DNA of 64,000 bases from JBAZMA01 sp041649995. Its GTDB lineage: Bacteria > Omnitrophota > Gorgyraeia > Velamenicoccales > Velamenicoccaceae. Each line of letters starts with the position of its first letter. Within the stretch, counting starts at the first letter, position 1. Below, in pieces: positions 7,186 to 15,772 of this stretch. The stretch is taken from contig JBAZMA010000011.1 of the NCBI GenBank assembly GCA_041649995.1, positions 1 to 64,000 on the forward strand, in the 5' to 3' direction. Below the pieces are notes generated by a model, which saw nothing but the letters and a program-made list of their open reading frames with translations, did not search any database and was not told the DNA's origin. The position numbers were made by a program, and so were the translations under genes.

Positions 7186-8934
7186 TTATTCAGTTCTGGC
7201 AGCACGAAAACCATAATTACTACTGCGGCTGCTACTGTTATATCCCCCATAATACCTATCTGAAATACAAAGCCTGGAAATAGTTGTATCAGTACATGTG
7301 CCTCCTCGCAATCCAAAACCATTGGAAGCAGGCCATCCTGAAACATTGGAATTACCGCTTGAATCCAGGAAACCGTTGCCATGAAGCCCCGTAAAATTCC
7401 TTCCATATGATGTCCCGCAGGTAACGGGTCTTTCCCAAAGGTTGCCGGAAAGTTCCATCACTCCGTAATAAGAAGCTCCTGCCTGTTCCCGTCCTGATGA
7501 GGCCGTTGCGGCGAATCCTGAACGCAAAGGACCGTCTTCCAACGCAGCCACATCACCATATATTGCATTCACGCTATCAGGAATTGCCATTTCATCTTTT
7601 GTCCCACCGTTGGCGACACCTGTGGCCTGAACAATATTCGTCGTCCCCCAGGCATATTCATTGGCGTTAGGCATCATACCTCCACCCCTGGCCGCTTTTT
7701 CATACTCCAGCTCTGTAAAAGGCCTTAAGCCCGCCCAATCCGCGTAAGCCCTGCCGTCGGCTTCCGACATAAAACAGGGGATCCATTCCCCATCATCGGC
7801 CTCATTGAAAATACCGTTGGAATTCAGGTCGCACCCAAAAGTAATAGATTCAGGAGATGCTGGGACAAAATCAGGATTGCGAACACCATTTCTGTAGGTA
7901 GAAACTGTATTGCTATTATAAAGAGTAAAGTAGCTGGCACTTTGAGTGTAAATCCTGTTATTTTGCTGAGTCCTTGTCAGATTGTTCAAAAAATCCCTGT
8001 ATTGACCTTGAGTAATTTCGTATTTCATAATGAAAAAAGCATTGTAACCCTTAGGATAATCAGCAGGTATTGTTCCTGTCCTGTCGCCTGCGTAGCTGGA
8101 ATAAGAGGCATTATAGTAAAGATATCCCGCGGTTGAACCGACGTTGATGGCATTTTCAGAAGAAATGGTGTAAGGACTGGTTGTGGTGGGAGAGGTATAA
8201 AAAGCGCCTGGCTCCGCGCCGCCTGAGCCCACGGTGAACGCCCCCTGCGGTATATAAACCATCTCGATGGCAAAGACCTTGACCTGGATATTGTCCCCGA
8301 ACATGATGGCAGGGGCATTGATGCGCTGCTGGCCTGACTGGGTATTTCCTGAAGTACTGATCCTCGTTCCCCCCGGGGTGGTTGAGATGTTGAAGGAATC
8401 AGCCGTGGGAGAATGGACATAATAGACGGTTCCGGCGGTCATGGCTGCCGGCAGCACACCGTCAGTTGAAAATGTGATCGGTGAATTGGCAGGCAGGCCG
8501 TGTCCTTTATAGGTCACAACGCAGGGGTTGGCAATCGTCATAGTCACAGGCACATGGGTGTATTGCCAGACAAAGGTCTGGTTGGCGCCGGGTTTTAAGA
8601 AGGCGCCCACGCCGTCTGCTGTGATGCCTGTTTTGTCGGTCGTGTTGTAGGCGGCAACCGTCCCTCCTGTTGAGAGGGGCACGTGGTCCCAGACGCCTGT
8701 GTCTGCCCTGTAGAACTTGGCAAAGACCCAGGCGCGATCAAAGAAGGCCTGGCCGTTTTCATCCGTTCCGTTGAAGGTGTTGTCCCAGGAGAGGTCGAAC
8801 TTGATCTCGATGGTTCCGGCTGTGGCATCCAGGTTCTGAAGCTTGACGTTGGAGACGCTGATGTTGTTGGCAAAGGCAAGACCGGCAAAAAGCAACGGCC
8901 AAAAAAACATAAGCAACATAAAAAGTGTTCTCAT
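7186..8934 (-). CDS. Exported FGE-sulfatase-fold protein, paralog B
   Basis: 582 aa from ATG 8934, chosen because GAGGAGG lies 5 bases upstream and the protein then begins with a clean signal peptide (MRTLFMLLMFFWPLLFAGLA, cleavage AFA). A longer frame to 9009 would run into the preceding TPR gene. Domain order equals paralog A: N-terminal beta domain (NISVSNVKLQNLDATAG), inserted HGLPANSPITFSTDGVLPA module, then the FGE fold (YEITQGQYRDFLNNLTR, GLRPFTELEYEKAARGG, ELSGNLWERPVTCG). The C-terminus has GLRGGTC and LCISDRYY, so Cys is present near the FGE active-site position, unlike in A. Bases 8543-8874 match 1716-2047 with only two differences seen, whereas the C-terminal halves are well diverged. 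Confidence 0.8.
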   Translation of the reverse strand: MRTLFMLLMFFWPLLFAGLAFANNISVSNVKLQNLDATAGTIEIKFDLSWDNTFNGTDENGQAFFDRAWVFAKFYRADTGVWDHVPLSTGGTVAAYNTTDKTGITADGVGAFLKPGANQTFVWQYTHVPVTMTIANPCVVTYKGHGLPANSPITFSTDGVLPAAMTAGTVYYVHSPTADSFNISTTPGGTRISTSGNTQSGQQRINAPAIMFGDNIQVKVFAIEMVYIPQGAFTVGSGGAEPGAFYTSPTTTSPYTISSENAINVGSTAGYLYYNASYSSYAGDRTGTIPADYPKGYNAFFIMKYEITQGQYRDFLNNLTRTQQNNRIYTQSASYFTLYNSNTVSTYRNGVRNPDFVPASPESITFGCDLNSNGIFNEADDGEWIPCFMSEADGRAYADWAGLRPFTELEYEKAARGGGMMPNANEYAWGTTNIVQATGVANGGTKDEMAIPDSVNAIYGDVAALEDGPLRSGFAATASSGREQAGASYYGVMELSGNLWERPVTCGTSYGRNFTGLHGNGFLDSSGNSNVSGWPASNGFGLRGGTCTDTTISRLCISDRYYGGYNSSSRSSNYGFRAARTE

Positions 8935-8984
8935 CTCTTCCTCCTCAACAAAACAAAGACATCGTTGTTTGAAGAGACCCGTTT

Positions 8985-9728
8985 TCAAGCATCCAGGTCT
9001 TCGAGCCACTCCCTGACAGACTCTGCCTCGTCGGAAACAGGCTGGAGCTCCAGGAAGGCCTTGTAATGAAACCTGGCCTGCTTTTTATCCTTAAAATAAT
9101 CGTCATAAATAATGCCGAGGTTGTAATGGGCTTTGGCATTATTCGGATTATAGGAAAGGCTTGTCTTGAGTTCCTTGGCGGCATTTTCATAATCCTGATT
9201 GCGCACATACGTCACGCCGAGGTTGTAGTGATATCGTTCCCCTTCCCGGCTCAGGCGGTTTTTGGCCTTTTCCAGCTGGGATTCCAGGGAAAGGAGTTTC
9301 ATGTCATAGGCCTGCTTCTTCTTTTTGAACCCCTCTTCCAGGCGGCTTGCGATCTCCGCGCGTTCCTTTTTAACCCGGGAGAGCTCCAAGCGCAGACGCT
9401 CGACATCCTCGGTCATGGAAACAGACACATCCTCTTCGTCGATGATCTTTTCTTCGAGTTCCTGTGCCTGTTTGCGCAGCTCTTCTTTTTCCCGGTTCAA
9501 CTGCTCAACCTGGCCGAGAAGCTTGTTCTTGTCTTCAAGTTCTTCGGCGGTTTTGGTCTTTAACTCCAGGCGGCTGGCTTCCAGCTCCCGGCGCAGGTCC
9601 TGGTAGGTCTTGGCGTTCTCGTTTTTCAAGACCTGATTTTTTTTGACCTCGGCTCCGTAGAGCGCGAAAGCCAAAAGAGCGGCCACAGCCAACAGGACGC
9701 CGATCGCGATCGAAACGAACTTATTCAT
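8985..9728 (-). CDS. Membrane-anchored coiled-coil TPR protein
   Basis: 247 aa. One N-terminal membrane helix (ISIGVLLAVAALLAFAL-like, residues 6-25). Residues about 30-160 are a long charged coiled coil (KTAEELEDKNKLLGQVEQLN). At least two TPR units follow at about 165-235 (YHYNLGVTYVRNQDYENAAK and AHYNLGIIYDDYFKDKKQAR). It is the last gene of the secretion run, 23 bases after gspD. TPR proteins in this position often act as assembly or pilotin-like factors for secretins; that role is inference. The C-terminus ends EWLEDLDA. Confidence 0.75.
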   Translation of the reverse strand: MNKFVSIAIGVLLAVAALLAFALYGAEVKKNQVLKNENAKTYQDLRRELEASRLELKTKTAEELEDKNKLLGQVEQLNREKEELRKQAQELEEKIIDEEDVSVSMTEDVERLRLELSRVKKERAEIASRLEEGFKKKKQAYDMKLLSLESQLEKAKNRLSREGERYHYNLGVTYVRNQDYENAAKELKTSLSYNPNNAKAHYNLGIIYDDYFKDKKQARFHYKAFLELQPVSDEAESVREWLEDLDA

Positions 9729-9751
9729 AGGCCAGACCTATTGGGAAGGGA

Positions 9752-11335
9752 TCACTCTAATTCCGTCTTGGGTTTTTTGGTCAGGACACCGCGTTCCTTG
9801 ACAACCTCTAATTCCGCGTCCGGCCTCTCGATATCGCCGGAGATGATATGAGGCGTCAGAAAGATGGCCAGCTCGGTCTTATTGCGCTCTTCAATCTTGT
9901 TGCCGAACAACCATCCGATGACGGGCAACGTATGAAGGAATGGGACCCTTTTGCGCGTGTCCCTCACTTCCTCTTTCATAAGGCCCGCGATCATGATCAT
10001 CGCGCCGTCTTTGATCTTGACTGTTGTTTCCGCCTGGGAAGTTTCGACGACAGGAACAGTGCTGCCCAAAGGAGAAGTCGCCTCTTCCCTCACCGAACTG
10101 ACCTCCGGCCTTATTTTCATAATGACAAAATCATCCGCCGTGATCGTCGGGGTGACATTGATCTTGACGCCGACATCCACGAAATTCACGGATTCGGCCG
10201 TGGTCGTCGTGACCTGGGACTGGCTCTGGGTCTGGGAAAAATACACTTCCTTGGAACCGATCAGGATGGTGGCCTCCTGATTATTCACCGCCGCGATCCT
10301 GGGCCGGGAAAGAACATTGGTCTTGGCGTAATTATTTAAGGCCTGGATCACCAGCGTAAAATCATTGCGCGCCAAAGTCCCAAGGCTGAACTGTCCAAGA
10401 TTGGTCGTGGCGGCCAGGGGAAAAGCGGATTTGAACGAACCGCCCTTCAGGTTGCCGGTGGAAAACAACCGTTCCCAGTTGATGCCCATTTCCGTTTCAT
10501 CGGAAAGCGTGATCTGGACGATCTGCGTTTCGATCAGCACCTGGCGTGTTTCCGTATCAAAGGCCTTGATCATCTTCTTGATCTTTTCCATCTTGCCGGG
10601 CAGATCGCTGACGGCGATCTTGTTCGTGCGGGCGTCCAGTTCGACCTGGCTGGCGCCCCCGGTAAAAACATCAGCCAGCTGGGATTTCATATCTTCGGCG
10701 CGCGCGTATTTCAAATCAAAGATGTGTGTTTCCTTGGCCTGGTCCAGGGTCATCAGGGTCTTTTCCATGATCTCCAGGTTTTCCGGCACATCCATCAGGA
10801 CCACAGTCGCCGATGGCTCATCGACAATGACCTTGCCGATCTCGCTTTTGAGCTGGTCCAGGGCCGCCGAGGCGTCTTTGGGGGCGGCGTTCCTGAGCTT
10901 GAACATCCTCACCTTGCGGGGCTCATTGTAGCGCCGGCCGTAGAGCTCGCTGTATTTCTCCATCGGCATCACCGTGATGATGCTGTCTGTCTTGATCGCT
11001 GCCAGGGAATTGTTGATGAGGATGATATCCAGGGCATCCTGAAGCGTGACGTTGTTGAGGAATATGCTGACCCTGCCGGAAACATCCTTGGTGGGCACGA
11101 TATTGAGATTCATCTTGAGCGAAAGGATCTTAAAAAGCTCGACAATATCAATGCCTTTTAGGTCTAAGGATATGCGGCCAGGGGCGGCGTCGGCGATCGC
11201 CGTGGAAGGGCCGGCCGTCTGTTCCTGTTGCGCGTCCGTCAACGCCGCAGGCCAAAACAGGCATAGGGCTGCGGCACCGATCAGAAGAGCGGCGTGCCCG
11301 GTCATACGCTTGAAGAAGAGGCGGTCGTGTGTCAT
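9752..11335 (-). CDS. gspD: Type II secretion secretin (GspD/PilQ family)
   Basis: 527 aa. Signal peptide with core HAALLIGAAALCLFWPAAL. STN/N0 domain at about 50-110 (GRISLDLKGIDIVELFKILS). Two short N domains follow (FKLRNAAPKDASAALDQLKS; FDLKYARAEDMKSQLADVF). The secretin C-domain runs from about 250 (RQVLIETQIVQITLSDETEM) through NVLSRPRIAAVNNQEATILI to the conserved end VPFLHTLPVIGWLFGNK and TELAIFLTPHII. It forms the outer-membrane channel of a type II secretion or pseudopilus machine. Its start overlaps the gspC-like stop by 4 bases (ATGA), indicating translational coupling. It is shorter than many GspD proteins because it has fewer N domains. Confidence 0.94.
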   Translation of the reverse strand: MTHDRLFFKRMTGHAALLIGAAALCLFWPAALTDAQQEQTAGPSTAIADAAPGRISLDLKGIDIVELFKILSLKMNLNIVPTKDVSGRVSIFLNNVTLQDALDIILINNSLAAIKTDSIITVMPMEKYSELYGRRYNEPRKVRMFKLRNAAPKDASAALDQLKSEIGKVIVDEPSATVVLMDVPENLEIMEKTLMTLDQAKETHIFDLKYARAEDMKSQLADVFTGGASQVELDARTNKIAVSDLPGKMEKIKKMIKAFDTETRQVLIETQIVQITLSDETEMGINWERLFSTGNLKGGSFKSAFPLAATTNLGQFSLGTLARNDFTLVIQALNNYAKTNVLSRPRIAAVNNQEATILIGSKEVYFSQTQSQSQVTTTTAESVNFVDVGVKINVTPTITADDFVIMKIRPEVSSVREEATSPLGSTVPVVETSQAETTVKIKDGAMIMIAGLMKEEVRDTRKRVPFLHTLPVIGWLFGNKIEERNKTELAIFLTPHIISGDIERPDAELEVVKERGVLTKKPKTELE

Positions 11336-11970
11336 CTTAATTCTATTTCCTGTTTATCATAACTCAAAATCACCCTGTCCCTCAAGATTTCTTTTACGCG
11401 AACGTCCTTGATCTTGCTGCCCTTGTTCAAAAAGTGCGTTCTGCCTTCCGTCGTGTCCTCGATAATGACCTGGGGAACATCCGACCAGAGAATACCGACG
11501 ACTCTGAGGCTCTGGACCATGGTTTTCAAGACATCAACCGCCTGGGGCTGCGCAGGCCCCTGCTGGATGACGGGCGCTTGCGGCGGCGGCAGGGAAAAAA
11601 TATTATTCTGCGAAATCTCCTGCTCAAACAGGGAAAGGGGACCTATCCCCTCGATGCTGACCTTGCCGATCTCCGTGTTCTGCGCCGCTCTTTCCAGGCG
11701 TTGAATGATCGCGGAACTTGGCAGACCCATCCAGAAATCCACGATCAAAAAAACCGTGGCCAGAACGCAGGCGACCATAAGGCCCTGGATCGCCGTTTTC
11801 AGCGAAAGAGAATCCCTGGCCTTCTCCCGGTAATGCTTGATCCAGGCTTTGACATACAGCCCGCTGGCCTGAAAATTGAAAGAGACCTTCGGAGCGACCC
11901 GCCTGCCTTCGCCCGGCGGTGTTTCTATAATCCGCAGCAGTTTTTCCTCAGGCGTCATTCCGTCAGCCAT
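11332..11970 (-). CDS. GspC-like inner-membrane linker of the secretion system
   Basis: 212 aa. Cytoplasmic N-terminus of about 60 residues, one membrane helix at about 62-84 (IQGLMVACVLATVFLIVDFW), then a periplasmic part with a Pro/Gln linker (SLPPPQAPVIQQGPAQPQ) and a small beta domain (SLRVVGILWSDVPQVIIEDT, FLNKGSKIKDVRVKEIL). This is the layout of GspC/PilP homology-region proteins that contact the secretin N0 domain. Position directly before gspD with a 4-base overlap supports the call. Sequence similarity to classical GspC is low by eye. Confidence 0.7.
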   Translation of the reverse strand: MADGMTPEEKLLRIIETPPGEGRRVAPKVSFNFQASGLYVKAWIKHYREKARDSLSLKTAIQGLMVACVLATVFLIVDFWMGLPSSAIIQRLERAAQNTEIGKVSIEGIGPLSLFEQEISQNNIFSLPPPQAPVIQQGPAQPQAVDVLKTMVQSLRVVGILWSDVPQVIIEDTTEGRTHFLNKGSKIKDVRVKEILRDRVILSYDKQEIELR

Positions 11971-12018
11971 AAAATAACCCTTGTGGAGCCCGGCGGGACC
12001 AAAGCCCGCGAGACTGTT

Positions 12019-12840
12019 TTAGAACACGTTGTCAGCGGCCGCCTTGCGGACCACATCCTTGTCCACGACAATCTTGCTCTGCATCACGAGGCTCTTGAGC
12101 GAATTATGGCAGAGCATGGAAATACGGCGCGGATAGCCCTGCGTCAGCTGATAGATCTCCGTGATCGCCTCATCCTTGAACAGCGGCATCGGGGACTTGT
12201 AACCGGCCTGATGGATGCGAAACTCGATCATCTGTTTGGTTTCCGCGTCATCAAGAGGATTGATGATATATTTCATGCTGATCCTGTCGAGCAGATTTTT
12301 CATCTCGCGGACCTTCGGCAGGAGTTCCAGCTGGGCCAGAAGGACCAGTTGGAGCAGCTTGTATTCATTGGTCTCATAATTCAAAAGGACGCGCAGGATC
12401 TCCAGCGAGGAGGAATTGAGCTTCTGCGCCTCGTCCACCAGCAGGATCACGGTCTTGTTTTCCTGGATGGCTTTTTGAAAAAGATATTTTTTGATCGCCT
12501 CTTTCATGTTCAGGACCGATCCCAGCGGGGTTTCCATCTGGATCTGAAAGGTCCTGATCAGGGATTCCAGAAAAACCTCTTCCGTTTCAAAAGTCGGATC
12601 CAGGACCATGAAAAAGATCATGTCGTCCCTTAATTTGAGCATTTGAAAAAGCTTGCGCGAAAGCGTCGTCTTGCCCGTGCCGACATCTCCCAAAATGACG
12701 CTTAAACCCCTGCGAAGGCGGATCTCGATCATCAGGCGCGTCAAGGCCGCCTGGTGTTCCTGGGATTGGTAAAAAAATTCAGGATCCGGGCTCGTGGAAA
12801 AAGGCTCGCGCTCCAGACCCAAAATTTGATAATAGCCCAT
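12019..12840 (-). CDS. ExeA/GspA-like AAA ATPase
   Basis: 273 aa. Starts MGYYQILGLEREPFSTSPDP, the signature of ExeA-type ATPases. Walker A is GDVGTGKTT (about 50-58) and Walker B is VILLVDEAQ (about 131-139), followed by sensor-like LLQLVLLAQLELL and a C-terminal lid region. In Aeromonas, ExeA works with ExeB to place the secretin through peptidoglycan. There is no separate peptidoglycan-binding domain here. The location between gspK and gspC-like supports a role in secretin assembly. Confidence 0.85.
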   Translation of the reverse strand: MGYYQILGLEREPFSTSPDPEFFYQSQEHQAALTRLMIEIRLRRGLSVILGDVGTGKTTLSRKLFQMLKLRDDMIFFMVLDPTFETEEVFLESLIRTFQIQMETPLGSVLNMKEAIKKYLFQKAIQENKTVILLVDEAQKLNSSSLEILRVLLNYETNEYKLLQLVLLAQLELLPKVREMKNLLDRISMKYIINPLDDAETKQMIEFRIHQAGYKSPMPLFKDEAITEIYQLTQGYPRRISMLCHNSLKSLVMQSKIVVDKDVVRKAAADNVF

Positions 12841-12912
12841 ATGGCTTTGCCCCGTTGTTCTACCTATGTTTAAACCTTAATTCCTTATTATCACATATTT
12901 TATATAAAAATG

Positions 12913-13770
12913 CTACTCTTCGTCCCATCGTTTGATCTGGCCGGAAGCCAGGTCCACGACCGCGCGTATTGTCCTTAAGGTTTTGTTCCCCTGCTTGACC
13001 GCCATCTCAAAACGGATATTCCCGGAATAGGTCTTGAGCCTTTGGGCAAAAATCAATCCCTCCAAAAAGATTTTTTCGGAAGCCGTCAGGCCGTAAGGCT
13101 GAAGGAGGGTGGGGATGACGTTCACATCGTTGAACACATTGTCATCTTCCGTGCCTTCCAGGGCGTCTTCTCCCGCGCGGAATTCAGCGATCTTTCTGAC
13201 CAGGGGCTCGCCGCATCCAAGGATAGAAAGGGTCTGTGGTGTCGCGGTATTGATGTTGACCTTTCCGTCCCCGTAAACCGTAACCAAATCCTTCAACGTC
13301 GCGTAAATCTCCGGGTCCATACCGTTGAGCCGCAACAGGTCTTCCTTAAGGGCGGCAGGAGACGCCAGGATTTCCTGAACAAGGGCCTCGTTTCCGTCGA
13401 TCCCGGGGATCCTCAAAAGAATCTCCGACGGAGAGCGGCTGATATTGACAAGGGCTTCTTCATCGGAAAAAACCGCTTCAACCGTCCTCTCCCCGAAATC
13501 CAGCGGCCGCGGTCTCAATTCATAAAACGTCGTGACCAGGGGCGAAGACGCGAATTGCCAATAGGCCTTCATGGCCCTGACCGCCGAGAGGCCGTAATAA
13601 AAAGATGTGTTGGAATCCGTCAGGAACGCCGACAATCTCAATTCCTGGGAAACGCTCGAACCGGCGCCTACCGCAAGGATGGAAAGAACGACGATCGTGC
13701 CGACCGCCACGATAAGGATCGTCCCCCGGTTCCTTCTATTGGCCCGCGGGAATAAGAACAACCTTTTCAA
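12913..13770 (-). CDS. gspK: GspK-like minor pseudopilin
   Basis: 285 aa. The start codon is TTG at 13770 with GGAGGGGAG just upstream; there is no ATG. The N-terminal helix is RGTILIVAVGTIVVLSILAV, prepilin-like but with an unusual processing site. A long globular region contains a helix-hairpin-helix motif (NINTATPQTLSILGCG) typical of GspK, which caps the pseudopilus tip with GspI and GspJ. It overlaps gspJ by 35 bases. GspK being the largest minor pseudopilin agrees with its size. Confidence 0.85.
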   Translation of the reverse strand: MKRLFLFPRANRRNRGTILIVAVGTIVVLSILAVGAGSSVSQELRLSAFLTDSNTSFYYGLSAVRAMKAYWQFASSPLVTTFYELRPRPLDFGERTVEAVFSDEEALVNISRSPSEILLRIPGIDGNEALVQEILASPAALKEDLLRLNGMDPEIYATLKDLVTVYGDGKVNINTATPQTLSILGCGEPLVRKIAEFRAGEDALEGTEDDNVFNDVNVIPTLLQPYGLTASEKIFLEGLIFAQRLKTYSGNIRFEMAVKQGNKTLRTIRAVVDLASGQIKRWDEE

Positions 13771-14320
13771 ACTCCCCTCCCTTGACCTGCAGGGTCACCC
13801 GGACGGCCTTTGGAAGGCCGCTCAAATTGGCGCTCCAGGTATCCATAAATTCCATGACTTCGCTGACCGGATTATAACCGTAAAACGACAGAGTGAAATT
13901 TTCCACATGATTGATGATGCTGCGGCTGGCCCCAGCCTCTTCTTCCCCGTAGGCCGCAACGGCGGACCTGTAAATTTTTTCAGTCGCGGCGTCATAGCGG
14001 TAAGAAATATTCCAGAGGCCCTCTGAGAGGACATTAGGAAAGGAGCACTGGTCTTCGGAACCGGTGAAGGCCAGGGAAGGGGTGGCAACGGCGCGCCTGA
14101 GTTCAAGAGCCAACCGCTCCAGTCCTATGATAGGCTGCCTCTGGCTGTAAACCAGCGCGGCGGCCCGCTTCCAGACCTTAAGCCCGGTGGCAAAAGAGGC
14201 CGAGAGCGAAAGGCCGAGCATGGCAAAAAGACTGACAACAATCAATGCCTCGACAAGGGTGAAGCCCTCGCGCCCTTGAGAAACAGAACGGCCTGTCTGG
14301 AAGGCGTTGTTCTTCATCAT
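13736..14320 (-). CDS. gspJ: GspJ-like minor pseudopilin
   Basis: 194 aa. Class-III signal peptide: short charged leader, Gly before Phe in REGFTLVEALIVVSLFAMLG (methylation site Phe+1, Glu+5). The rest is a beta-rich globular domain (GLERLALELRRAVATPSLAF, then VRVTLQVKGGEFEKVVLI) matching GspJ size and pattern. Overlaps gspI by 4 bases and gspK by 35 bases, so the minor pseudopilins are made as a coupled set. Confidence 0.82.
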   Translation of the reverse strand: MMKNNAFQTGRSVSQGREGFTLVEALIVVSLFAMLGLSLSASFATGLKVWKRAAALVYSQRQPIIGLERLALELRRAVATPSLAFTGSEDQCSFPNVLSEGLWNISYRYDAATEKIYRSAVAAYGEEEAGASRSIINHVENFTLSFYGYNPVSEVMEFMDTWSANLSGLPKAVRVTLQVKGGEFEKVVLIPAGQ

Positions 14321-14772
14321 TTATTCAGGAATCGCGTGACCGTCAAATTCCTGGTCTGCAGGTCCCGGGCGATCCCGCGCCCCTGCCAGGAAATGGTTGT
14401 CGTCTCCGCCCAGAGATGCAATTTAAGCGGTTCGGATTCCTCTCCGAAGATGTCCGGAAACTCCGAAACCGTTCTCCTCCAGCGAAAAAGTTCATAAGGT
14501 TCGTCAAACTCCCCCGACGTCTCCCCTTCTTCGGGGCCGCTTTCCCCGTCGAGCTGGTCGTTTTCCCATATCCTGCGGTTCAAAAGATAATTGGCTGTGG
14601 TCATTTTTTCCGCCGTGGAAAGGACCGCCATGGTCCTCTGCAGGGCGGAAAGGACAAAGACCATGCCGATGGCCGAAATCATCACCGCGACCATCAGTTC
14701 GACTAAGGTAAAGCCTTTAAAGGAACCGGCTTTTCGCATGCCCTTGCAACTTGCGTCCTTATCCATATCCAC
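14317..14772 (-). CDS. gspI: GspI-like minor pseudopilin
   Basis: About 151 aa. Prepilin motif KGFTLVELMVAVMISAIGMV followed by TTANYLLNRRIWENDQLDG, which resembles the GspI A-x-x-L-A-x-x-R signature. The start is uncertain: TTG 14778, GTG 14772 and ATG 14766 are all in frame. GTG 14772 has the best spacing (9 bases) from GAGGAA inside the end of gspG, so it is used here. It sits directly after gspG. GspH is not seen anywhere in the operon, and this gene could be argued as H/I-like. Confidence 0.75.
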   Translation of the reverse strand: MDMDKDASCKGMRKAGSFKGFTLVELMVAVMISAIGMVFVLSALQRTMAVLSTAEKMTTANYLLNRRIWENDQLDGESGPEEGETSGEFDEPYELFRWRRTVSEFPDIFGEESEPLKLHLWAETTTISWQGRGIARDLQTRNLTVTRFLNK

Positions 14773-14778
14773 GCCCAA

Positions 14779-15180
14779 CTATTCCTCGCTCCAGTTCGTC
14801 ACGTCATCCTCATTCCCGGACGTGCCATCCTTGCCCATGGAAGAAAGATCGTAACTCCCCTCGTTCTCGTCGCCCGGATATTTGTACACATAAGCCCTGC
14901 CCCAGGGATCCAGGGGTTTCTTCTTCAGGTACGGGCCTTTCCAGTTGGTGACGCCGGAGGGCGCTGCGATGAGGTCATTCAACTCATCGGGATAGGACCC
15001 TGTGTCCACTTCAAAAAGATCGAGCGCCAGGGGGATATTGGATTCGATATCCGTCTTGGCGACAGAACGCCGCGCCTCATCCGAACGGCCGGTCAGCCGG
15101 GGCACAACCATGGCCGCCAGGACGCCTAAGATAATGACGACCAGCATGATCTCGATCAGCGTAAAACCTTTTCTGTTCAT
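14779..15180 (-). CDS. gspG: Major pseudopilin GspG
   Basis: 133 aa. Canonical prepilin start MNRKGFTLIEIMLVVIILGV with cleavage after Gly5, then the GspG body: GYxDEL-like region (DTGSYPDELNDLIAAPSG), WKGPYLKKKPLDPWGRAYVY and the calcium-site-like tail SYDLSSMGKDGTSGNEDD. This is the main subunit of the T2SS pseudopilus. The upstream spacer to gspM/pilO is 52 bases. Confidence 0.95.
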   Translation of the reverse strand: MNRKGFTLIEIMLVVIILGVLAAMVVPRLTGRSDEARRSVAKTDIESNIPLALDLFEVDTGSYPDELNDLIAAPSGVTNWKGPYLKKKPLDPWGRAYVYKYPGDENEGSYDLSSMGKDGTSGNEDDVTNWSEE

Positions 15181-15232
15181 CGTGAACCTCCTTGAATACC
15201 GGATTCGTATCTGCGTGCCCTAAATTATGTCT

Positions 15233-15763
15233 TTAGACGAACTGGGTGCCTTCCACCGTCAATGAAATGCTCAAGTCCGAAGTCCCCTCTTTTTTAGGCA
15301 CCAGGACCATTTTTTCCACGCTGAAAAGCAAAGGCGAGTTATAAAGGCCGTGGAGAAAAGCGACCAGTTTCGGCAGGTCCGACTCCGCCTTGATATTGAT
15401 CTGGAACTGTTTGGAGATCGTGTCCTGCTGCTGCCCCTGTTGGGGTTTAATGTCGAGAATCAAAAATCCCGAAGCCCGGCTGATCTCTTCCAGCTGCTTC
15501 AAAAATCCGGCCACGGCCTCCTCGTCGGAAAACCCCTGCTGGGAAAAATAACTGGCATACCGCGCGTATTCCCTGTTGATGGCGTCTTTGTTCTCGATCA
15601 GGGCCAGGCCTTTTTTCAGCTTGGCCTCCTGGAGCGCCTGCTGCCTTTTCAAAAGGACGAACTTCTCATGGAAAGGCCCGATCAGGGTCTTGACGACAAA
15701 CAGGACGACCAGGGCACCGGCCGCGGCAAAAATCAGCGTGTTATATTTTTTGGGCACGTTCAT
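15233..15763 (-). CDS. GspM/PilO-like inner-membrane platform protein
   Basis: 176 aa. N-terminal membrane helix (LIFAAAGALVVLFVVKTLIG), a coiled coil (LLKRQQALQEAKLKKGLALI), then a ferredoxin-like periplasmic domain (SRASGFLILDIKPQQGQQQD; FQINIKAESDLPKLVAFLHG). This is the GspM/PilO layout. It follows the PilMN fusion by 9 bases and forms the periplasmic ring of the assembly platform together with it. Confidence 0.8.
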   Translation of the reverse strand: MNVPKKYNTLIFAAAGALVVLFVVKTLIGPFHEKFVLLKRQQALQEAKLKKGLALIENKDAINREYARYASYFSQQGFSDEEAVAGFLKQLEEISRASGFLILDIKPQQGQQQDTISKQFQINIKAESDLPKLVAFLHGLYNSPLLFSVEKMVLVPKKEGTSDLSISLTVEGTQFV

Positions 15764-15772
15764 AAAACCTGC

